NCBI GenBank assembly: GCA_043804035.1
Contig: JAZDJJ010000182.1
Span: 1-29,784, forward strand
Length of the DNA stretch: 29,784 nucleotides
Source of the DNA: JAZDJJ01 sp043804035
GTDB taxonomy: Bacteria; Bacteroidota; Bacteroidia; Palsa-948
Reading direction: 5' to 3'
Made by a program: the position numbers and the translations under genes. The notes beneath the pieces were generated by a model. That model was not told where the DNA came from. It ran no database searches and saw only the letters and a program-made list of their open reading frames with translations. This document shows, piece by piece, positions 1 through 4,468 of this stretch. Positions within the stretch are counted from its first letter, which is position 1. Each line of letters opens with the position of its first letter.

Positions 1-33
1 CAACTGCACGGACGTAAAACTTTTCAGGATTGG

Positions 34-221
34 CCCTCGTGCAACTTGTTTTGCGTAATTCGTGCTACGATTTGCCCTCGCGTGGCTTGTTTTGTGTAAT
101 TCCTTTCTGGGAAATGCCTTTGAGTACATTGTTTTGTGTAATTCCTTTCTGGGAAATGCCCTCGTGTACATTGTTTTGTGTAATTCCTTTCTGGGAAATG
201 CCTTTGAGTACATTGTTTTGT
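34..221. repeat. 42-bp tandem repeat, three full units plus a divergent 41-bp unit
   Basis: A unit starting TTGTTTTGTGTAATTCCTTT recurs at 87, 129 and 171 with exact 42-bp spacing. A diverged 41-bp unit precedes it at 46, and a partial unit follows at 213. The last 12 bases of the unit alternate between two versions, CCTTTGAGTACA and CCCTCGTGTACA, which suggests a higher-order two-unit repeat or gene-conversion-like exchange. Because 42 is divisible by three, both strands stay open as 14-residue peptide repeats. I do not read either as a gene: there is no convincing start, and the flanks do not look like coding sequence. Confidence 0.85.
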
Positions 222-345
222 AACGGCACCTTGCGTAGGTGGGATTAAAAGTGATTCAGCAGTCCGATTGCACAAAAGTAAATATAACTAAAAAATGGAA
301 ATAAGAGCAAGTCTACCCGCTAATGCAAATGCAGTGTTACAGGCA
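221..345 (-). repeat. Possible degenerate attC-like site a
   Basis: The left end TAACGGCACCTTGCG resembles the left end of the site at 2261-2394 (CTAACGGTTTGGCGGTTGC). The right end GCAAATGCAGTGTTACAGG resembles the right end of the site at 3041-3299 (GCAAATGCCTGTTAGCGGG). The 125-bp spacing fits that of the better copies, but the pairing between the two ends is weak. This may be a decayed cassette boundary. I am unsure of it. Confidence 0.25.
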
Positions 346-369
346 GGTTTTCTGTCTACTTAATTTTAA

Positions 370-570
370 ATGAACAACATGAACAATATTTATCTTGTCG
401 GTGATGTAAGATTCACCAAAAATGCAAGTCTTGTTTTTGAAACAGGACAGATAAAAGCACCGATTGATTTTCTATTGTCCTTACAAGTCCTTATGGAAGA
501 ATATGAAATTGTCAAATTAGATGTGTGTCAACCGGATGCTATTGAATATTTTAATTGTAAACGCCCTTGA
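370..570 (+). CDS. Hypothetical 66-aa protein, possible cassette gene on the opposite strand
   Basis: The ORF could start at 370 or at the in-frame ATG at 379, which gives a product beginning MNNIYLVGDVRFTK. The translation has a normal, mixed composition with no membrane segment or low-complexity run. I recognise no family. It is the only plus-strand gene candidate in the array, and its last 20 bases overlap the tail of the convergent gene at 551-766. Two real genes overlapping in this way are possible but uncommon, so this may be a chance ORF. Confidence 0.35.
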   Translation: MNNMNNIYLVGDVRFTKNASLVFETGQIKAPIDFLLSLQVLMEEYEIVKLDVCQPDAIEYFNCKRP

Positions 571-766
571 TGTCGTAAACGCCATTAGGCAATCTATCAA
601 CTTCTAAATATTTACCAATGTATTTTGTCAAGTCAACACCTCCAAAAGAAACTCCTCCACCAAAGCTAACTCCAGGGGACATAGTTACTCCGTTAATATG
701 TACTGGTGCCTTTGGTTGTACCATTCCATTTTGGTTGGTAAACAATTCGTCAAAATGTACTCTCAT
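551..766 (-). CDS. Hypothetical 71-aa glycine-rich cassette protein
   Basis: The product starts MRVHFDELFTNQNGMVQPKA, has a central stretch with the duplicated element VSFGG(G)VSFGG, and ends in a hydrophilic tail rich in Y, D and G. No signal peptide or membrane segment is visible, and I recognise no family. The leader TAAAAACAATAAAT before ATG is the A/T-rich type used across this window. It sits between attC-like site b (upstream in its own sense) and the degenerate site a, as expected for a single-gene cassette. The 3' end overlaps the doubtful plus-strand ORF by 20 bp. Confidence 0.6.
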   Translation of the reverse strand: MRVHFDELFTNQNGMVQPKAPVHINGVTMSPGVSFGGGVSFGGVDLTKYIGKYLEVDRLPNGVYDIKGVYN

Positions 767-807
767 ATTTATTGTTTTTATTGATTTATATTTTGTCGTC
801 TTTAAAA

Positions 808-846
808 TGCCCCATAACGTTCCGCAGGCTTGCTGTTATGCATAGT
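808..846 (-). repeat. Short attC-like hairpin b
   Basis: CATAAC (813-818) and GTTATG (835-840) form a perfect 6-bp outer inverted repeat around a 16-base centre, CGCAGGCTTGC-rich. It lies right after the stop codon of the frameshifted gene (848) and before the next gene, where the longer repeats sit elsewhere in the array. The boxes fit the GTTAnnn type seen in the other copies, but at about 30 bp it is shorter than any normal attC. It could also be a terminator. Confidence 0.35.
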
Positions 847-847
847 G

Positions 848-1461
848 TTAATTCCATATTTCGTTTTCAAATAATATGTTGTTGAAGTCCATTTCAGACC
901 TTTTAATTATAAATTCTCTCGTCTTAAAAGAAAAGTCTATAAATTCAAATTTGATGCTTTCAAAATCTTCATAATTTGCCTTGTCTACGATGAAAGTAAC
1001 GTAATTTGAAGTAATCTTATTTTTAGGTATTATTGAATTAAATTGAAGCAATTTAGATTTGTCTATATTCAAAGTCAGTCTATTATTTTCAAGTGTGATT
1101 GAATAATTTGATGGAACAAATATTTCAGATTTGATATAATTGTCTCTTGTCGGGTACTTAACATATATTATGAGATTTTTTTGATAAAAGTCTTTATGAA
1201 GAACTGTTAAGTTTATTTTTAAAAAGTAACCTATACCATTTATTGTCAAATTACAACTTCTGTTAGTATATGTCTGGTTAGGAGCATATACCAGTGAAAC
1301 AATTTTAATATCAATTTTTGATTTCCCAATTTTTTCACTATCCAAGGAACCCATGCCAATGCTCCAATCAATGCAGCAATCGCAATTGTCCACTGAATTC
1401 CTTGAGAATTTATTAGTGTGTGCGAATTCATTAATGTGTCTGCGGTAATTGTTGTTGTCAT
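848..1461 (-). pseudogene. Frameshifted gene for a single-span membrane protein with a beta-rich soluble domain
   Basis: Two overlapping frames look like halves of one gene. The upstream frame starts with ATG at 1461 (MTTTITADTLMNSHTLINS) and gives a hydrophobic span, WTIAIAALIGALAWVPWIV. It then turns into atypical sequence and stops at 1246. The downstream frame reads GKSKIDIKIVSLVYAPN and continues as a plausible beta-rich domain to the stop at 848. The two join at a run of six A (1330-1335 on the plus strand as T). Adding one A gives WIVKKIGKSKIDIKIV and one protein of about 204 aa. Longer upstream starts at 1548 run through the repeat and are unlikely. The cause could be a mutation, a sequencing error or slippage on the A run. 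No family recognised. Confidence 0.6.
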
Positions 1462-1479
1462 ATTATTTGGTTTGTTTTC

Positions 1480-1570
1480 GACATTGTACCTGATGGTTTG
1501 GGGCTTGCGATGTGCGGGCTTTTGAAATACAAAATTGTCTGCCAGCATTTATTAAACCCGTTGTTAGCGG
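1480..1570 (-). repeat. attC-like site c
   Basis: The left part, ACATTGTACCTGATGGTTTG, matches the left part of sites e and f (ACATTGCACCTGACGGTTTC) at 17 of 20 positions. The right end is TTGTTAGCGG, the same box as in site e. The two arms pair only weakly (GGGCTT with the complement of a GGGTTT stretch), so it is a diverged copy about 90 bp long. It separates the PIN toxin cassette from the frameshifted membrane-protein cassette. Confidence 0.42.
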
Positions 1571-1581
1571 CTGGGCAAATG

Positions 1582-1734
1582 TCATTTCGCAACTTGAAGT
1601 CGCTGTTTTTTAAAATATGCCTTTAATTGTTCAAAGGTCATATCTGCAATTTCAAGCGAAATTTTGTCACGGATTTTACGCATACTTTTAACTGCGTCAA
1701 ATGTTTTTTTTGTTTTTTTAGATTTCATTTTCAT
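1582..1734 (-). CDS. Small basic protein, probable antitoxin partner of the PIN toxin (50 aa)
   Basis: The frame runs ATG (1734) to TGA (1582-1584). It starts inside the last codons of the PIN gene, overlapping by 17 bp in a different frame, so the two are almost certainly translated together. The product is lysine-rich at the N-terminus (MKMKSKKTKKTFDAVKSMRK), then IRDKISLEIADMTFEQLKAY and a basic tail. The pattern FDAVKxMRxIRDKIS..DMTFEQ resembles short partners I know beside VapC-type PIN toxins in Bacteroidota. The function is inferred from position and this resemblance. A second in-frame ATG at 1728 is a possible start. Toxin-first order is the reverse of the usual vapBC layout. Confidence 0.65.
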   Translation of the reverse strand: MKMKSKKTKKTFDAVKSMRKIRDKISLEIADMTFEQLKAYFKKQRLQVAK

Positions 1735-2185
1735 TGTCTACGATGTCTTTGGGTGAACGAATCTCAAGTGAAGGGTAACCAAGTCGTATATTAACTGAAT
1801 TGTAACCCCGAATACGGTAAATATTAACGATGTGTTTAAAATTCCAACTGACTAAAATGTCAACCCGATTTACTGTCGCAATGGCGATATGTAAGCAATC
1901 GTCTCGGTGGGTTTTTCCGACAATATTTTCTTGTATGTAAGTATCTGCAAGTTTAGTAGCATCTTTGGTGATTTCCACAAATTCAATGCTGTCTTTGGGG
2001 AGTGAAGCGAAAAAGTTACGAATTTCTTTTCTGGCTTTTGAAATTTCTGTCTCGGTAACTTCTGATATTACGGCTTTGAGTTGTCCTATTTTAATTTTTT
2101 CCATCAAAATAGTTGAATGTTCCTCAAATTCAGAGTCAAAAACCCCACCAATTACTGAAGTGTCTATGTAAAATCTTTGTGTCAT
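1718..2185 (-). CDS. PIN-domain toxin, VapC-like ribonuclease (155 aa)
   Basis: PIN-domain proteins are metal-dependent ribonucleases, usually toxins that cut RNA. Visible here are the first aspartate in FYIDTSVIGG (D8), an acidic TETE stretch (about 44-47), the core HRDDCLHIAIA (D95/D96) and the strand ILVSWNFKHIVN (N115), which is the order of PIN active-site residues. The frame is open upstream to 2230, but ATG 2185 is preferred: it puts the domain right at the N-terminus, and a -7-like TACCTTTG lies at 2205-2212, so a 2230 start would not be on the message. It overlaps its small downstream partner. It lies between attC-like sites c and d as a two-gene cassette. Confidence 0.85.
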   Translation of the reverse strand: MTQRFYIDTSVIGGVFDSEFEEHSTILMEKIKIGQLKAVISEVTETEISKARKEIRNFFASLPKDSIEFVEITKDATKLADTYIQENIVGKTHRDDCLHIAIATVNRVDILVSWNFKHIVNIYRIRGYNSVNIRLGYPSLEIRSPKDIVDNENEI

Positions 2186-2204
2186 TTTTAAAAATTTATC
2201 TAAA

Positions 2205-2212
2205 CAAAGGTA
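2205..2212 (-). promoter_or_regulatory. Bacteroidota-type -7 element for the PIN toxin pair
   Basis: TACCTTTG on the minus strand matches the TAnnTTTG consensus exactly, 20 bp upstream of the chosen ATG. A -33 TTTG is not well placed: the nearest candidate has a 23-bp spacer. The toxin pair therefore probably has its own promoter inside the cassette. Confidence 0.5.
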
Positions 2213-2260
2213 CAGATTTTTCAAGCACAAGTGTTCAAAATAGCACGGTCGTCAATGCCT

Positions 2261-2394
2261 TGCCACTAACGGTTTGGCGGTTGCTTTTCGGTGGCGATGT
2301 TTACCACTGAAGTTTCCACGTAGCACTGCCGTTTAAAATTATTACTTTCCTGTCTTGCCACTGTCCGCCACTGACAGCAAACGATTGTTAGCAC
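2261..2394 (-). repeat. attC-like site d, the best-formed copy
   Basis: Minus-strand order: GTGCTAAC (2394-2387), a stem arm, a variable centre, the second stem arm, and GTTAGTGG (2270-2263). On the plus strand TTGCTTTTCGGTGGCG (2281-2296) pairs with CGCCACTGACAGCAA (2366-2380) over about 15 positions, with one extra unpaired base on one arm and two or three mismatches. Paired outer boxes, an imperfect inner stem, an extra-helical base and a length of 134 bp are all features of attC sites. The boxes (GTTAGCA, GTTAGTG) do not fit the canonical GTTRRRY exactly. Confidence 0.55.
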
Positions 2395-2405
2395 CAGTTT
2401 TTATT

Positions 2406-2735
2406 TTATTTAAGTCCAAACAGTCGGAACAATTTATTTTGAATTTCAACTTTTTTGTGTGATGGAACTTGTCCAAGTTGCCTTTTGATAAGGTCAAATG
2501 GAATTGTCGTCAATCGGTGGAGCCGCAGCATTGAATTTATTTTAAGTCCTGTCTCATCACTCTTTTCTAAAACAATATCTGTTGGTGTTTTGTCAGGAGG
2601 AGTTTGACTTGTGATAAATGCTATTACGATGTGATTGTATTTCCCGATTTTTTCTGTCAAGCAAACTGCCGGCCTGACTTTAGTTTCAGAAAAGTCGTCA
2701 AACGGAAAAGGAACGAGCACAATTTTATATTTCAT
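2406..2735 (-). CDS. MazF/PemK-family endoribonuclease toxin (109 aa)
   Basis: MazF/PemK toxins are compact SH3-like barrels that cut mRNA at short sequences. The N-terminus KIVLVPFPFDDFSETKVRPA is the family hallmark strand-loop-strand with the R-P pair. IAFITSQTP follows, and then the LRLHRLTTIPFDLIKRQLG stretch, which matches the conserved late strand and helix. Length is normal for the family. The start ATG overlaps the stop of the upstream antitoxin gene by 4 bp (ATGA), which indicates translational coupling. The two genes fill one cassette between sites d and e. The toxin looks intact. Confidence 0.88.
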   Translation of the reverse strand: MKYKIVLVPFPFDDFSETKVRPAVCLTEKIGKYNHIVIAFITSQTPPDKTPTDIVLEKSDETGLKINSMLRLHRLTTIPFDLIKRQLGQVPSHKKVEIQNKLFRLFGLK

Positions 2736-2968
2736 TTTTTGATAGGTTTGCCGTCAAGAATTGAATAAATGTCTTCGCCTTTGTCTTTCAAAAATTCAAA
2801 AACAGGATTGTTTGAAATAGCGGTCAGCCATAGTTTTTCGTTAATGTCATCGTCTTCGTTGTATAGGATGATGACTTTGACTTTTTGCTTTCTCTGAAGG
2901 TCTATTGGAAAGTCGAGTTTCAAAAGTCCCGCTTTCTCAATTTTGCCTGTTATTTCAATTGCTTTCAT
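2732..2968 (-). CDS. Antitoxin of the MazF/PemK pair (78 aa)
   Basis: The first half (MKAIEITGKIEKAGLLKLDF onward) reads as a short beta-rich DNA-binding domain, with L-x-L-D before a basic KQKVKVIIL strand. The second half is an acidic, extended tail ending in FLKDKGEDIYSILDGKPIKK, typical of the toxin-wrapping segment of antitoxins in this class. It overlaps the toxin start by 4 bp and is the first gene, the usual antitoxin-first order. Upstream on the minus strand, TATCTTTA near 2986-2993 is close to TAnnTTTG, so the cassette may carry its own promoter, probably repressed by the pair itself (inferred from the family). Confidence 0.8.
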   Translation of the reverse strand: MKAIEITGKIEKAGLLKLDFPIDLQRKQKVKVIILYNEDDDINEKLWLTAISNNPVFEFLKDKGEDIYSILDGKPIKK

Positions 2969-3040
2969 TGTTAAATTTTTTGTAAAGATATGGTTTTTAT
3001 CTTAATGTTTTTGCAAACTATGTCTGATTTTTAAAATTGG

Positions 3041-3299
3041 TGCCAACTTGTTTCTCGCACCACTTTTGTGATGATCTATTCATAGTTTTTTTCTGTCTTA
3101 CAATCCGATATGCGAATGTAAAAATTGTTTTTATATAAACAAGTATTTTTTTTCAACATTGCACCTGACGGTTTCGGCGGTTGCTTTTCAGTGGCGATGT
3201 TTAGTACTGCACTTTCCATGAAGTATTGCCGTTTAATTTATTACTTTTCTGTCCAACGAGCCACTGTCCCGCCCCTGAAAGCAAATGCCTGTTAGCGGG
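3041..3299 (-). repeat. attC-like site e, extended copy
   Basis: Minus-strand order: CCCGCTAAC (3299-3291), a stem arm, a centre, the second stem arm, the inner box GTCAGGTGC, then 110 more bases ending in an outer box GTTGGCA (3047-3041). On the plus strand TTGCTTTTCAGTGGCG (3181-3196) pairs with CGCCCCTGAAAGCAA (3270-3284) with one mismatch and one extra T, the same bulge as in site d. The stem is the strongest in the array. Two alternative right boxes make the true end uncertain, with an inner version of about 140 bp and an outer one of 259 bp. Confidence 0.5.
3045..3236. repeat. 192-bp direct repeat, copy 1
   Basis: This segment recurs at 3805-3996 with no gaps and five substitutions by my count, about 97% identical. 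It begins AACTTGTTTCTCGC and ends TATTGCCGTTTAA. It makes up most of attC-like site e. Together the two copies bracket the secreted-protein gene. Confidence 0.9.
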
Positions 3300-3306
3300 T
3301 CGTTGT

Positions 3307-3780
3307 TTATCTCTCAAGTTTTTCTCCTGTTAATGGTTCGGTCAAAATAGGGGTCTTGTTTGAAATTCTTTTATAAAATCCGTCTGCAACAACTGCGTGT
3401 CCAAAGCCACAGCCTGAATTATAGTCAGCAGTTTCTTCTTTCACCGTTATTCCCTTTTTGTCAAATTCAAAAGTAATTTTGCAAGTAGAGTCAGATTCTG
3501 GGTCTGTATAAATTGCCTTGTTCTCCTTATAACTTATTGTGTCTACAAATGAACCTAAGTTATAACTTGGTGCACCTTTATTTACTTCAAATGTCATTAC
3601 TATTTTGTCGGATCCTGTTTTTTTAACTTGAATTTGTCCGGAGTAGCCATAAGTCTCTCCATTCTTCTTTTTTGTCTTGCTGTCAAGTTGGTACGTTCCT
3701 GTTGGGTCAATATAAATCGTCTGAACCGTAAAACTTGTCAGCAAAATTGTTGAAGTCAATATTAGTATTACTTGTTTCAT
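3307..3780 (-). CDS. Small secreted beta-rich protein of unknown function (157 aa)
   Basis: A clear signal peptide (MKQVILILTSTILLTSFTVQ) precedes a mature protein of about 135 residues. It has short alternating strands: GTYQLDSKTKKKNGETYGYS, a KIVMTFEVNKGAPSYNLGSF core and a conserved-looking end, TADYNSGCGFGHAVVADGFY. Two cysteines, in STCKITFEF and SGCGFGHA, may form a disulfide. I recall similar proteins in other Bacteroidota but know no function; a lipocalin-like or inhibitor fold is only a guess. The start ATG lies 20 bp past a GTTAGCGGG box. It is flanked by a 192-bp direct repeat, so recombination could delete or amplify it. Confidence 0.8.
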   Translation of the reverse strand: MKQVILILTSTILLTSFTVQTIYIDPTGTYQLDSKTKKKNGETYGYSGQIQVKKTGSDKIVMTFEVNKGAPSYNLGSFVDTISYKENKAIYTDPESDSTCKITFEFDKKGITVKEETADYNSGCGFGHAVVADGFYKRISNKTPILTEPLTGEKLER

Positions 3781-3800
3781 TGGTGTCGTTTTACAATGCC

Positions 3801-4022
3801 CGCTAACTTGTTTCTCGCTTCACTTTTGTGGTGATCTATTCATAGTTTTTTTCTGTCTTACAATCCGATATGCGAATGTAAAAATTATTTTTATATGAAC
3901 AAGTATTTTTTTTCAACATTGCACCTGACGGTTTCGGCGGTTGCTTTTCAGTGGCGATGTTTAGTACTGCACTTTCCATGAAGTATTGCCGTTTAAAATT
4001 ATATTTTCTTGTCTTGCCACTG
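3801..4022 (-). repeat. attC-like site f, truncated on its outer side
   Basis: The GTTAGCG box (3808-3802) lies just before the secreted-protein gene. The GTCAGGTGC inner box and the left stem arm TTGCTTTTCAGTGGCG (3941-3956) are present. After CTTGCCACTG (4013-4022) the sequence leaves the pattern: in site d the same string continues into the second stem arm and a GTTAGCA box, here it does not. The partner arm is therefore missing, and this marks the broken edge of the array. Confidence 0.5.
3805..3996. repeat. 192-bp direct repeat, copy 2
   Basis: This matches 3045-3236 over its full length with five substitutions. The copies diverge right after the shared GTTTAA. The offset of 760 bp equals one cassette (gene plus repeat). 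Confidence 0.9.
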
Positions 4023-4070
4023 GGTGTTATTTCCAATATTTTTTACTTGTCTGGTTACGGTCTACCAATC

Positions 4071-4132
4071 GTACATAAAATTGATAATTATACATAAACG
4101 GGATAAAAATCAAAAAGGATTTATAGAAGAAA
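4071..4132. repeat. Interspersed intergenic repeat, copy 1
   Basis: GTACATAAAATTGATAATTA, then ACGGGATAAAAATCAAAAAG and on to TATAGAAGAAAT. The same two blocks in the same order lie at 25652-25737 with a short insertion between them. The last 26 bp (4107-4132) recur exactly at 4421-4446, on the other side of the minisatellite. Confidence 0.8.
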
Positions 4133-4133
4133 T

Positions 4134-4385
4134 CAAAATGTAAAATGTAAAATGTAAAATGTAAAATGTAAAATGTAAAATGTAAAATGCAAAATGTAAA
4201 ATGTAAAATGTAAAATGTAAAATGTAAAATGCAAAATGCAAAATGTAAAATGTAAAATGTAAAATACAAAATGTAAAATGCAAAATGTAAAATGTAAAAT
4301 GCAAAATGTAAAATGTAAAATGCAAAATGCAAAATGTAAAATGCAAAATGTAAAATGTAAAATGTAAAATGTAAAATGTAAAATG
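4134..4385. repeat. 7-bp minisatellite, 36 units of (T/C)AAAATG
   Basis: The 252 bases divide into exactly 36 heptamers of TAAAATG or CAAAATG, with one G-to-A variant unit near 4266. The order of T and C forms is irregular. A 7-bp unit cycles through all frames, so the minus strand stays open as an ILHFTFY-type peptide repeat, which I do not regard as a gene. The array lies inside a duplicated 26-bp flank (4107-4132 and 4421-4446). Confidence 0.95.
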
Positions 4386-4420
4386 TAAATTGATGGCGGG
4401 TCAATCCAGCCATGACGAAC

Positions 4421-4446
4421 AAATCAAAAAGGATTTATAGAAGAAA
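4421..4446. repeat. 26-bp direct repeat flanking the minisatellite
   Basis: AAATCAAAAAGGATTTATAG followed by AAGAAA, identical to 4107-4132. A third copy with one extra T is at 25711-25737. Confidence 0.85.
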
Positions 4447-4468
4447 GAGATGTTATCATCGCATCTCT
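4446..4468 (-). terminator. Hairpin at the 3' end of the sensor gene
   Basis: AGAGATG (4446-4452) pairs with CATCTCT (4462-4468) across a 9-base loop. On the minus strand it overlaps the TAG stop (4467-4469) and is followed by TTCTTCT, a weak U-rich tail. This is plausible as a factor-independent terminator for the minus-strand operon. Confidence 0.45.

Larger units (their letters stand above)
221..4022 (-). mobile_element. Candidate integron cassette array lacking an integrase (CALIN-like)
   Basis: Small genes, all but one on the minus strand, alternate with structured intergenic repeats whose outer ends are GTTAGC-like boxes. The better copies carry long imperfect inverted repeats inside. 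The cargo is typical of sedentary integrons: two toxin-antitoxin pairs, a small secreted protein and orphan small ORFs. In gene orientation each repeat follows the 3' end of a gene, as attC does. An attI site and integrase would be expected beyond the right edge, but none is coded between 4.0 kb and the window end, and the last repeat is cut off. What is seen is the repeats and gene order; the integron reading is an inference. Confidence 0.45.

Noticed and set aside
34..221. CRISPR-like look of regularly spaced repeats
   Set aside because: The whole 42-bp unit repeats with no variable spacers, and no cas gene is present.
24..275. Open frames on both strands through the 42-bp repeat (14-residue peptide repeats)
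   Set aside because: A unit divisible by three stays open by default, and no start context or non-repeat domain supports a protein.
618..845. 75-aa plus-strand ORF
   Set aside because: It is antisense to the better-supported 71-aa gene, and its tail runs through a repeat hairpin.
848..1393. Downstream half of the split cassette gene as an independent gene starting at 1393
   Set aside because: Its first 20 codons lie antisense-free but opposite the hydrophobic span of the other frame and read as chance sequence; one A added at the A run gives a single better protein.
3836..4036. 66-aa minus-strand ORF in the last attC-like repeat
   Set aside because: It lies within the repeated, structured segment, and its end falls at the truncated repeat edge.
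4027..4422. Minus-strand ORFs through the 7-bp minisatellite
   Set aside because: The ILHFTFY-like peptide is the translation of a simple repeat; several frames are open at once.
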